This document shows positions 20,421 through 27,990 of a DNA stretch of 64,000 bases, piece after piece. The translations under genes were made by a program, and so were the position numbers. The first letter of the stretch is position 1. Every line of letters starts with the position of its first letter. The notes under the pieces were generated by a model. That model was not told the DNA's origin and did not search any database. It saw nothing but the letters and a program-made list of their open reading frames with translations. Origin of the DNA: Jonquetella anthropi DSM 22815 (GTDB taxonomy: Bacteria; Synergistota; Synergistia; Synergistales; Dethiosulfovibrionaceae); the NCBI RefSeq assembly GCF_000237805.1, contig NZ_CM001376.1, positions 853,010 through 917,009 of the forward strand. The letters are read 5' to 3'.

Positions 20421-21357
20421 GCTCCATCAGCTCCTCTTTCAGTCCCCGCCGGTCTTCCCACGTCTGAGGAAGGGGAACTTCCCGCGGGACGCCGCACTCT
20501 AAAGACGCCATGACGCCGGAGGAACCAGCCAAAAGCCGGTCAACGGCAAACGCGCCTAGGCGGGTCGCCAAGGCCGCGTCGTACGCGCTGGGAGAACCGC
20601 CGCGCTGAATGTACCCCAAAACGGTCACTCGGGCGTCGTACCCGCCGCACTCGGCCAAACGAAGTTTGAGGTCATGGCCGCTGATCGCTCCTTCGGCGAC
20701 CACAACGAGCGAATAGCTTTTCCCACTGGCTCGGCTCCGCCGCAGGCCGTCGCACAGCTTTTGAATATCGAACGGGCGCTCAGGGACAAGAACGCACTCT
20801 GCGCCGCCCGACAGGGCGGTGTGCAGCGCAATGTACCCGCAGTTGCGTCCCATGACTTCGATGATGAAAAGCCGGTCATGGCTCGACGCGGTGTCGCGGA
20901 GCCGCCGCATAGCTTCAAGCGCGGTGTTGAGGGCCGTGTCGCATCCGATCGTCATGTCGCAGTGAGCCACGTCATTGTCAATTGTTGCCGGAATGCCAAC
21001 CACCGGCACGCCAAGTTTATGCAGTTCCCACGCGCCTCGGAATGACCCGTCGCCGCCGATGACCACCAACCCATCGACGCCGCAGGCCGTGAGCTGATGA
21101 AGTGCTCGTGTACGCCCCTCCTCAGTTTTGAACCGCTCGCTCCGAGCCGTCCGAAGGATCGTGCCGCCTCGGTGAATGATGGCGCCGACGCTTCGCGCGT
21201 CCAGCGGAACGCACTTTCCGTCCATCAGGCCTTCGTATCCCTGTTCAAAGCCCATAACATCCAGACCATGCCACACCGCGTTCCTGACGACAGAGCGAAT
21301 AGCAGCGTTCATTCCCGGGGCATCGCCGCCGGACGTCAACAGGCCGATTCGTTTCAT
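20398..21357 (-). CDS. pfkA: ATP-dependent 6-phosphofructokinase
   Basis: A 319-residue bacterial-type PFK converting fructose 6-phosphate to the 1,6-bisphosphate. The ATP loop LLTSGGDAPGMN, the GGDGSFRG segment (Gly pattern of ATP rather than PPi users), the catalytic PATIDND, and the MGRNCGYIAL substrate segment are all intact. Length is normal. It heads the pfkA-DUF4392-mnmA-lon-nth run. An AAAGGA sequence precedes the ATG. Confidence 0.96.
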   Translation of the reverse strand: MKRIGLLTSGGDAPGMNAAIRSVVRNAVWHGLDVMGFEQGYEGLMDGKCVPLDARSVGAIIHRGGTILRTARSERFKTEEGRTRALHQLTACGVDGLVVIGGDGSFRGAWELHKLGVPVVGIPATIDNDVAHCDMTIGCDTALNTALEAMRRLRDTASSHDRLFIIEVMGRNCGYIALHTALSGGAECVLVPERPFDIQKLCDGLRRSRASGKSYSLVVVAEGAISGHDLKLRLAECGGYDARVTVLGYIQRGGSPSAYDAALATRLGAFAVDRLLAGSSGVMASLECGVPREVPLPQTWEDRRGLKEELMELVERLSI

Positions 21358-21445
21358 TCTTCGACGATCCTTTCGCGTGAAAGTTTTAGCTCAATTAAGG
21401 ATAACCTGACCGACGCGGGCTGTCTATCGTTGGATCGCTGACCGA

Positions 21446-21484
21446 CAATAAAAAATCCGCGTCACTAAAGGACGCGGACTTTGC
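21446..21484 (-). terminator. Intrinsic terminator after the exported coiled-coil gene
   Basis: On the minus strand the stem GTCCGCGTC / GACGCGGAT is followed by TTTTTATTG. It sits immediately downstream of the stop codon at 21489 and upstream of pfkA. Confidence 0.88.
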
Positions 21485-21488
21485 GGCA

Positions 21489-22223
21489 CTACTTGTTGCC
21501 CTGCAAGACGTTAATTCGGTCGTTAACCGTTTTCTTTTCTGCCTGAACGTCATTCAGCTCTTTCTGCAGGGTTGATTCTCTCTCGTTCAGGTTCGTCAGT
21601 CGCTTGAGCAGCCGGTCGATTTCCAGTTTGGCGCCGGCAGCCCCCTGAAGCATCTTGTCAGGCTGGTCGTCGCTCACGTCCCAAGCAAAGTGAATATTCT
21701 TGGAGAACACGACCGGCGAAATTCCGCTGCCGTTCAGAGTCAGGGTGATCTGTTTCGTCTTGTCGGTCAAGAACGGCTTGCCCTTCGCGTTTTCTCTCGG
21801 GAAGTAGACGAACCCGTCAATTTGATCTGTGATTTTAAAGTTGAATTTTTTCTCGTAGTCTGCCGGAGAAATGTGATTTTTGCCGACAATCAAGTCCACC
21901 AAGGAGCCGAAAGGCGACATCCGAAGCGCCGGCCCCGACGTGATGAACTTGAGATGAATTGGAATGTACTCGTCAAGCTTCAGCTGCCGCAGAAGCGTGT
22001 AGCGGAACTGGTCCGCCTCATCTTCTGTCCAGAGGTTTTTCTCCGCGTTCTCCCGAACCTGACGGTCCACCTCGGCGGCTCCGTAATAGGTGGCAATGAT
22101 TGTTAGCTCGCCGCCAAACTTGTCCCTAAACTTCTGGGTCTGCTGCCACTCAGCAGCCTGAGCGATCGGAGCAGAAACAAGAGAACAGACAACTGCGAAG
22201 ATCGCGGCGCTTTTTAAATTCAC
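21489..22223 (-). CDS. Exported protein with C-terminal coiled coil, unknown function
   Basis: A 244-residue predicted secreted or periplasmic protein. I place the start at the GTG at 22223: GAGAGGAG lies 8 bases upstream and the protein then opens with a clean signal peptide (NLKSAAIFAVVCSLVSAPIAQA, cleavage near Ala-Glu-Trp). The in-frame extension to 22340 runs through the promoter region and is not likely to be translated. The last 45 residues form a heptad-like coiled coil (LLKRLTNLNERESTLQKEL). I do not recognise the central domain. It is a single gene with its own terminator. Confidence 0.7.
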   Translation of the reverse strand: MNLKSAAIFAVVCSLVSAPIAQAAEWQQTQKFRDKFGGELTIIATYYGAAEVDRQVRENAEKNLWTEDEADQFRYTLLRQLKLDEYIPIHLKFITSGPALRMSPFGSLVDLIVGKNHISPADYEKKFNFKITDQIDGFVYFPRENAKGKPFLTDKTKQITLTLNGSGISPVVFSKNIHFAWDVSDDQPDKMLQGAAGAKLEIDRLLKRLTNLNERESTLQKELNDVQAEKKTVNDRINVLQGNK

Positions 22224-22253
22224 GTGAATCACTCCTCTCAAAAATCCTTGCCT

Positions 22254-22259
22254 ATTGTA
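22254..22259 (-). promoter_or_regulatory. Candidate -10 box for the exported protein gene
   Basis: The minus strand reads TACAAT 31 bases upstream of the GTG at 22223, in the 67-base gap after the envelope operon. No convincing -35 can be seen, so this rests on the -10 only. Confidence 0.3.
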
Positions 22260-22290
22260 CCAAAATGACCTCGGAGGGAAAAAGGGATTT

Positions 22291-23064
22291 TCAGCTGTCA
22301 AACCAACCAGCCGAGTGGCCTCTTTCGTACCATTTGGCAAACTTCAAGAAACGCATGTGGCCGATCCGAACGCTGTGGATAAAGCCCCACCAGCCGAGGA
22401 GAAAAAACCGATCCAAAAAGTAAACCCGAAGGAAATTGCCGGACAGCGCGCCGACCATACGCCACGGGCTGTAATGAACTCCCTTTCGTTCGCATTCGTT
22501 CACCCGGCGGTCGGTCGCCAAATTGTACTTTCCCACCGTGTGGGAAATGGACAGCTGGGAATAGTGAGCCACCAAACCGTGCAGGACTCGGCTCGTCGCG
22601 TCGGGAACAAGAGGATCTACGTCGTCGTGCCCAATTCGCCCGGCCATGGTGAATTTCCGCCGGTTGTAGAGACGAATCAGCTTGTAATGCTTAACCCAGC
22701 GGTTGGGCCGAGTGCCGGGAAACACGTCGCAGATCCGCAGTTTGTACCCGTCGCAGTCCGGGTGTTCTTTGATCTTCCGGATCTCCTGCTGAAGTTCCGG
22801 CGTCAGCACCTCATCGGCATCCAAGCGAAGCAACCAATCGTTAGAACACTGATCTTGGCCGAATTTCACCTGATCTCCAACGTCTTTCCACGGATGATAA
22901 ATGACCCGAGCGCCGAACTGCTCTGCAATTTCGACGGTCCGATCAGTGCTGCCCGAATCAATCAGAACGATCTCATCGGCAAGAGGCGCTACAGCCTGAA
23001 GGGTTCTCGGCAAGCGCCGCTCTTCGTTCTGCGCGAGAATAAAAAGAGAAAGTTTAACGGTCAT
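22291..23064 (-). CDS. Family 2 glycosyltransferase (WaaE/KdtX-like)
   Basis: A 257-residue GT-A fold glycosyltransferase. It has the N-terminal LFILAQNEERRL, nucleotide-binding VLIDSGSTDRT and the metal-binding LRLDADEVLTPEL. The C-terminal hydrophobic region and charged tail resemble lipooligosaccharide core glucosyltransferases of the WaaE/KdtX type. It is the last gene of the envelope operon, so it probably adds a core sugar on the cytoplasmic side. The ATG at 23064 is chosen over 23118 because the fold begins there. It overlaps the SIS gene by 11 bases. Confidence 0.85.
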   Translation of the reverse strand: MTVKLSLFILAQNEERRLPRTLQAVAPLADEIVLIDSGSTDRTVEIAEQFGARVIYHPWKDVGDQVKFGQDQCSNDWLLRLDADEVLTPELQQEIRKIKEHPDCDGYKLRICDVFPGTRPNRWVKHYKLIRLYNRRKFTMAGRIGHDDVDPLVPDATSRVLHGLVAHYSQLSISHTVGKYNLATDRRVNECERKGVHYSPWRMVGALSGNFLRVYFLDRFFLLGWWGFIHSVRIGHMRFLKFAKWYERGHSAGWFDS

Positions 23065-23611
23065 GTTTCCCAACTCTTTCCTCGTCCTTTGCCTCGTCTG
23101 CCAAACAATGGCATACAAATAAGATCATTTCGGATGCCCTATGCGAGTCTCCAGTGGGCACCTGAACGATGGCGTCACACATGCCTCCGAGAAGCCACTG
23201 ATCCGCACCTGTGACACAAAAAGCTACCATACCCAGTTCCCGTGAAGCGACTGTCAGTTCAGTCAAGCGGGGTGACGGCCGGCTGGCAGCCAAAAGAACG
23301 AGCACGTCGCCTTGGGACGCCTCAGCTGCCAGCTCATCTCTTGCAAGAATCTCGTCAGAGGTCGATATCAGGCAAAACGGCGAAACGTTGGGCACGGAAG
23401 TACCAAGCAACGATTCCTCCCAGTGGGATTTGACCAATCGGGCCAACGGCTGATCCTTTCGTTCCCCGGCCAGAAATATTCTCCGTCCGGAGGCAAGAGC
23501 GTCCGACAGGATACGCGCCGCCTTGGCTATCTGCCCGTCGGCCCCCTGAAGGCTGACTAACAAGTTCACGCTTTCTGTGAGCACTTCGAGGAACTTTGAC
23601 ACCGCCTCCAC
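23054..23611 (-). CDS. SIS-domain protein, divergent GmhA-like
   Basis: A 185-residue single SIS domain. Overall layout resembles sedoheptulose 7-phosphate isomerase (GmhA): an N-terminal helix, then GRRIFLAGE, and LVLLAASRPSPRLTEL in the middle. The GmhA active-site segment GNGGSAADA is replaced by AGERKDQPLAR. The C-terminal helix keeps a Glu and one His (SEMILFVCHCLADE) but has Met where GmhA has another His. It may be a sugar-phosphate isomerase with changed chemistry or a regulatory SIS protein. It lies between two glycosyltransferase genes in the envelope operon. Confidence 0.65.
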   Translation of the reverse strand: MEAVSKFLEVLTESVNLLVSLQGADGQIAKAARILSDALASGRRIFLAGERKDQPLARLVKSHWEESLLGTSVPNVSPFCLISTSDEILARDELAAEASQGDVLVLLAASRPSPRLTELTVASRELGMVAFCVTGADQWLLGGMCDAIVQVPTGDSHRASEMILFVCHCLADEAKDEERVGKHDR

Positions 23612-23651
23612 ATCCCTTCCCGCTGGTCTTTTTGCGTCTTAGAATCTAACT

Positions 23652-24671
23652 TCAAGATACTATTGAGCGGTAAAACGAGCTGACGTCGTCGGTCATCTGC
23701 TCCACCGTGCGAAATGACTTTTCGCTGAAAAGCGATATTTTGCCGGCTCCTTTAAAATAGTCCTCAAGAGCTTGGCGCCAAGCCTCGCAGTTTCCGGCCG
23801 GCACGAGATACCCTTCCGGCCGGCTCAGCTCGCGAAACGCCGGGATATCCGATGCAAGAATCGGCGTCCCCAGTCGAGCTGCCAAGGCAACTGACAGGCC
23901 CATGCCCTCTGAAAGGGATGGCGCGACGAGCAGATCACAGAGGGACAGCAGCCGTTCAGTATCGTTCCGAAACCCTAAAAAAGACACCCGGCCGTCGAGG
24001 TTTAGCCGCCGAACGAGGTCTTTCAGGGCGCTTGACTGAGGGCCTTCGCCAGCCACATCAAGCTTCCAGTCGTATTGGCTGAGTCCGGCCAGGCCCTCCA
24101 GAAGCGTTTCAAGGCCCTTGAGCTTGGTCAGCCGGCCGAGAAAAAGCAAATTCCTTCGACGATCCCGGTTTTTCCACTCCCAAGAACCGGAGACGTCAAT
24201 GCCATTGTAAATGACAGCGACTCGTTTCGGGAGACGTCCTTCCATCCAGCTGGCCATAGCCTGAGAAACGCAAATGGCACCGCCAGCTCGCCGGTAAGGC
24301 CACAGACCGGCGTTTTTGCTGTACGCCGCGTGAACCGTAGCAACCCACGGGAGGCCGCTCATCTTTGAGGCGAAATAGGCGACCCACGCGGGAACGCGGG
24401 AATGGGCGTGAAAGAGCTGCCAGCCAGCCGTCTTGGCCTGCTTGGCAAGAGACGCGGCGCACCGTAGCCCGACGGCGATGTTTTTCCGGTGAATCGGCAG
24501 ATGAATCGCGCTGATTTCGGGCCGAAGGCGCCGTTCCAACCGGCCGCCGTTGGAGCAAACGGCCACGCTCATTCCGTCCTGAACCTGCCGGTTGGCCAAA
24601 GCCACGACGTGGTCTTCAACGCCGCCGGATTCAAGTTCAGGCAGCAGGTGAACTACGCTGAGGGGAGCCAT
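23652..24671 (-). CDS. Family 4-type glycosyltransferase
   Basis: A roughly 339-residue GT-B fold glycosyltransferase. The acceptor domain opens VVHLLPELESGGVEDHV. The donor domain has LLFLGRLTKLKGLETLLEGL, VAGEGPQ and the retaining-enzyme EX7E-like region PSLSEGMGLSVALAARLGTP. It probably adds a sugar to the lipooligosaccharide core. The ATG at 24671 or a TTG at 24686 could be the start; both overlap the ELM1-like gene end. Confidence 0.85.
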   Translation of the reverse strand: MAPLSVVHLLPELESGGVEDHVVALANRQVQDGMSVAVCSNGGRLERRLRPEISAIHLPIHRKNIAVGLRCAASLAKQAKTAGWQLFHAHSRVPAWVAYFASKMSGLPWVATVHAAYSKNAGLWPYRRAGGAICVSQAMASWMEGRLPKRVAVIYNGIDVSGSWEWKNRDRRRNLLFLGRLTKLKGLETLLEGLAGLSQYDWKLDVAGEGPQSSALKDLVRRLNLDGRVSFLGFRNDTERLLSLCDLLVAPSLSEGMGLSVALAARLGTPILASDIPAFRELSRPEGYLVPAGNCEAWRQALEDYFKGAGKISLFSEKSFRTVEQMTDDVSSFYRSIVS

Positions 24672-25810
24672 CGGGAAAGCACCCAAGCGGCGGCCTTTTT
24701 TGCCTCGTTAAAATCGACGCCCCCAGCCGGCCGAAGCGACTCATCTGCCAGTGTTTGGCCGCAGATTTCCTCCGGGTAAAGGACCCGAAGGAACCCCTGC
24801 GCCGCAAAATCGTCGATCATCCGACGAAAGCGGGGCGCACCCCAGAGCTTCTCTGTCGGGTAAAGACCGATACAGCTGAGCATCTCGGCAAACCGTTGGA
24901 GAACGCTTCCAGGGCCGTGACGGTGCTCGACCGGCACGACTGCCAACGGGACGCCGGCGGTCACGCATTCCGAAATCATCGACACCGAGTCCTCGGTGCA
25001 GAACATCTTGTCGCAGAAGCCGAGCATCCCCGGCACAGGGTTACGCTCGTCGGCTGACGCCAAAAGAAGCATTCTCACCCGCGGTTCTGCTTCGCACTGG
25101 TCCTTAATCGCCGACTCTGCCAGCTCGGAAGTGCGGCGCGACGTGGTCACGTAAAGGTCAACGTCGGCGCGGCGGGCTGCATCAAACAGCTGAGGGAAAA
25201 ACTTTTCAGCCCACCGGGGTGTGACCTGATAATTTCTGTCGTCGCCGCCGACAAGAACTCCCCACGCGCGCTGACGGCTCAATGGAGAGGACAGCAGCAG
25301 CGTTTGGGCCTGCTTGACCAAATCTTCCTTATTGATGAGATTTGGCGCGCCAAGGGTGACAAACACGTTATCACCCCGGGCCGAGTCGTGACGCGGGACG
25401 ATTGCCATGTCAAAAGGTTCGGTTCCCAATGCAGACGGGGTCATGACGACGCAGCTTTTGCCGGCAAGGGCCTTGGAAAGCGCCAAGCAATAGGGCGCGG
25501 CGCCGCTGCCGGCGGATAGAAAAAGCGGCGGCGTCTCGCTTTCAGCGGTAACGGTTCGGACTTGCTCCAGCAGCCCGCTTCCTTGGGCCTCCCGAAGCCA
25601 GTTCTCTGCTTCTTTCTGTGTTGCCTTCGGGAGAACTCTGCTGGCGACCTTGAGGCAGGAAAAACGCTGTTTCCCGGACAAGGTCGGAACGGGGAGCTCG
25701 CGGGCGTCAATCTGCCCATGAAGCGCACCGATCGCCAAGGCAATGCCTCGGGTCTGGGACAAATGCCCGCGGACGCCGTCACTCAGGACAAATAAATTCG
25801 GCCCGGTCAT
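24653..25810 (-). CDS. ELM1/DUF1022-like protein, probable glycosyltransferase
   Basis: A 385-residue protein resembling the ELM1/DUF1022 family (PF06258). The N-terminus LFVLSDGVRGHLSQTRGIAL matches the family opening. The middle VLVGGDDRNYQ and the later TEDSVSMISECVTAGVPLAVVP look like the GT-B donor-binding half. Bacterial members often lie in LPS gene clusters, and function is not firmly known. The ATG overlaps the larC stop by 4 bases, so it is coupled to larC. An envelope sugar-transfer role is inferred from neighbours. Confidence 0.72.
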   Translation of the reverse strand: MTGPNLFVLSDGVRGHLSQTRGIALAIGALHGQIDARELPVPTLSGKQRFSCLKVASRVLPKATQKEAENWLREAQGSGLLEQVRTVTAESETPPLFLSAGSGAAPYCLALSKALAGKSCVVMTPSALGTEPFDMAIVPRHDSARGDNVFVTLGAPNLINKEDLVKQAQTLLLSSPLSRQRAWGVLVGGDDRNYQVTPRWAEKFFPQLFDAARRADVDLYVTTSRRTSELAESAIKDQCEAEPRVRMLLLASADERNPVPGMLGFCDKMFCTEDSVSMISECVTAGVPLAVVPVEHRHGPGSVLQRFAEMLSCIGLYPTEKLWGAPRFRRMIDDFAAQGFLRVLYPEEICGQTLADESLRPAGGVDFNEAKKAAAWVLSRWLPSA

Positions 25811-27240
25811 TCGTTCTGCCCCGGAATAAACTCCAACGCCAAGCGACGGCGAACTTCCCCGGTTGAAAGGCCTTTTTCGGCAGCGAGGCGTTTCACGTCC
25901 TCAAACTCAAAGCTCCACCGCAGCAGCTCGTCGCCCCAGTACGCCCTTTTGACGCCCACCGGCCCGAGAGAACTTTGAAAAGTTTCACACCCCCGACGGA
26001 GCGTCATTCGGTTTTCAAGCCGCCAACGAACGCCAAGCGTGTTGATCTCCTGCAGGATGATCTCTCCAAGCCTCTGCCGGTCAGATGGACGGGCCACGCA
26101 GGTGAGCCTGATTCCAGGGCGGCCTTTTTTCATCAGGAGCTGAGTCAAGAAGACGTCCAGCGCGCCGGCGGCGAAAAGCTTTTCGACAACCGGCGGCCAG
26201 TCCTGAGGGTTCAGGTCGTCCAAGTTCGTCTCTAAGACAGCAACCTGCCCGGTTGTATAGAGTTCGTGAGCCGAATTGCCGGCATCTTCCTCAATAAGCA
26301 CCGCCCGCAGGTAATTCGGATCGCCGGGTTCGGCGTCGCCGTGACCGATCCCTTCGGCGACGATTTTGCCAGCTGGCAAGGGGCCGTAAGAGTCAACCAG
26401 AACGCGCAGAATCAACGCGCCGGTGGGCGTTGTCCGCTCGCAGGGAATTCCGGCGCTGTACACTGGCAGCCCCTGAACGAGCTTCGCCGTGGCCGGAGCG
26501 GGGACCGGCATCCGGCCGTGGGCGCAGCAGACCGTCCCGCTTCCAAGATTGACAGGAGCGGAAACAATTTTATCGACGTTCAGCAGCTCAACCGCCAGAA
26601 AGGAGCCAACCACGTCGGCGATCGAGTCCCAAGCCCCGACCTCGTGAAAGTGAACTTCCTCCGGCAGCTTGCCGTGAACGGCCCCTTCGGCCTGCGCCAA
26701 TAGTTCAAACGCCCGAATTGACCGATCTTTGACGCGGGAAGGCAGAGACGCGTCGGAAATCATCCGGCGTATTTCATTTAGCCCCCGATGGACGTGTCCG
26801 TGTTCATGCCCATGTCCGTGTTCATGTCCGTGTTCGGGCGAAGTGCAACGAGAAGGAGCCTCCCCGGCACGGGCGGGTTCGACGCCGCCATGGTCATGGT
26901 GGTGATCCCCCTCATGGTCATGACTGTGGTCATGGTGGTCATGAGCATGATCATGTTCGTAACCGTGCTCGCTGTCACCTTCGTGGCGATGCTCACACTC
27001 GCGGCCTCCAGCTGACTTGCCGTCGTGATGATGGTCCTCATGCCCGCCGCAGGTCACGTGGACGTCGACGCCGCTGATTCCACCCTTGACCGTTTGAGGA
27101 GCTTCGACGCGCAAATCGGGGATCCCGAGGCTTGAAATTCCCTCCTGAATGGCCTGTCGGTCAGCGCCCAAATCGATCATGGCGCCGAGGAACATATCAC
27201 CGGCGATACCGGCAAACGGATCTAAGTAGAGCGTTCTCAC
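25807..27240 (-). CDS. larC: LarC, nickel-pincer cofactor nickel-insertion enzyme
   Basis: A 477-residue single-frame LarC (former DUF111). LarC uses CTP to insert Ni into the pyridinium pincer nucleotide made by LarB and LarE. The N-terminal LDPFAGIAGDMFLGAMIDLG, the HFHEVGAWDSIADVVG segment and the C-terminal LETNLDDLNPQ are typical. Between residues 67 and 151 is a low-complexity metal-binding-like insert with 27 histidines, much longer than usual. The start is a GTG at 27240 after AGGAGGG. It sits 24 bases after kdsB and overlaps the ELM1-like gene. No larA, larB or larE is in the window. Confidence 0.93.
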   Translation of the reverse strand: MRTLYLDPFAGIAGDMFLGAMIDLGADRQAIQEGISSLGIPDLRVEAPQTVKGGISGVDVHVTCGGHEDHHHDGKSAGGRECEHRHEGDSEHGYEHDHAHDHHDHSHDHEGDHHHDHGGVEPARAGEAPSRCTSPEHGHEHGHGHEHGHVHRGLNEIRRMISDASLPSRVKDRSIRAFELLAQAEGAVHGKLPEEVHFHEVGAWDSIADVVGSFLAVELLNVDKIVSAPVNLGSGTVCCAHGRMPVPAPATAKLVQGLPVYSAGIPCERTTPTGALILRVLVDSYGPLPAGKIVAEGIGHGDAEPGDPNYLRAVLIEEDAGNSAHELYTTGQVAVLETNLDDLNPQDWPPVVEKLFAAGALDVFLTQLLMKKGRPGIRLTCVARPSDRQRLGEIILQEINTLGVRWRLENRMTLRRGCETFQSSLGPVGVKRAYWGDELLRWSFEFEDVKRLAAEKGLSTGEVRRRLALEFIPGQNE

Positions 27241-27264
27241 CTTTCAGCCCTCCTATGGCAAGGA

Positions 27265-27990
27265 TTACCGGCTGTTCAACAGCTGGCGGGCCCGTTCCAG
27301 ATCTTCCAAGACGTCGATTCCGATCGTCGGCCCGGCCAGAGTATCCACTGCAACGGCAATTTGGTAGCCGTGCTCCAGAGCGCGAAGCTGCTCAAGGCTT
27401 TCGGCCTCAGAAAGAGGCGTCGGCTCAAGCGCGGCGTAGACGGGCAGGAAATCGGTTTTGTAAGCGTAAAGCCCCAAGTGGTGCAGCAGGACGCCTGCTT
27501 TTACCCGCTGGTAAGGAATAGGACTGCGGCTAAAGTACAGCGCACAGCTTCTCCGGTCAAGGACGACCTTGACGACGTTCGGGTCCTCCAGCTCGCCGTC
27601 TCTGATGGGCACGGCCAACGTTGCCATCGGAGCGTCAGACGTGATGATCGTCTCGGCCAGCAGGTCGATAAGCCTCGGTTCGATGGTCGGCTCGTCCCCT
27701 TGAACGTTGAGCACCGCGGCGCAGTCGGTTCCGCGGGCTGCCTCGGCGACCCGGCAGGTCCCGTTCGGGTGGTCCGGTGACGTGATGACCGCCTCACCGC
27801 CGAAACTTTTGACCGCCTTCACGATTCGCTCGTCGTCGGTTGCCACAACTACCCGACTGAGTGAGGACGCCTGAAGACACCGCTCATACACGTGCTGAAT
27901 CACCGGCTTGCCGTTCAGGTCAAGCAGGGGTTTCCCGGGCAGGCGGGTGGACCCCCACCTAGCTGGAATCACGCAGAGGAGCTTTTTCAT
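27265..27990 (-). CDS. kdsB: 3-deoxy-manno-octulosonate cytidylyltransferase
   Basis: A 241-residue CMP-Kdo synthetase that activates Kdo for transfer by WaaA. The N-terminal IPARWGSTRLPGKPL, the NVQGDEPTIEP motif and the C-terminal GIDVLEDLERAR are diagnostic. The ATG at 27990 overlaps the preceding stop by 4 bases (ATGA). In-frame codons up to 28059 would add 23 residues that are only shadow of the neighbouring gene. Confidence 0.96.
   Translation of the reverse strand: MKKLLCVIPARWGSTRLPGKPLLDLNGKPVIQHVYERCLQASSLSRVVVATDDERIVKAVKSFGGEAVITSPDHPNGTCRVAEAARGTDCAAVLNVQGDEPTIEPRLIDLLAETIITSDAPMATLAVPIRDGELEDPNVVKVVLDRRSCALYFSRSPIPYQRVKAGVLLHHLGLYAYKTDFLPVYAALEPTPLSEAESLEQLRALEHGYQIAVAVDTLAGPTIGIDVLEDLERARQLLNSR

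Noticed and set aside
26788-27015. Plus-strand frame encoding a Met/Val-rich hydrophobic peptide
   Set aside because: It is the antisense of the histidine-rich codons of LarC, which read as Met and Val on the other strand. It is not a membrane peptide gene.
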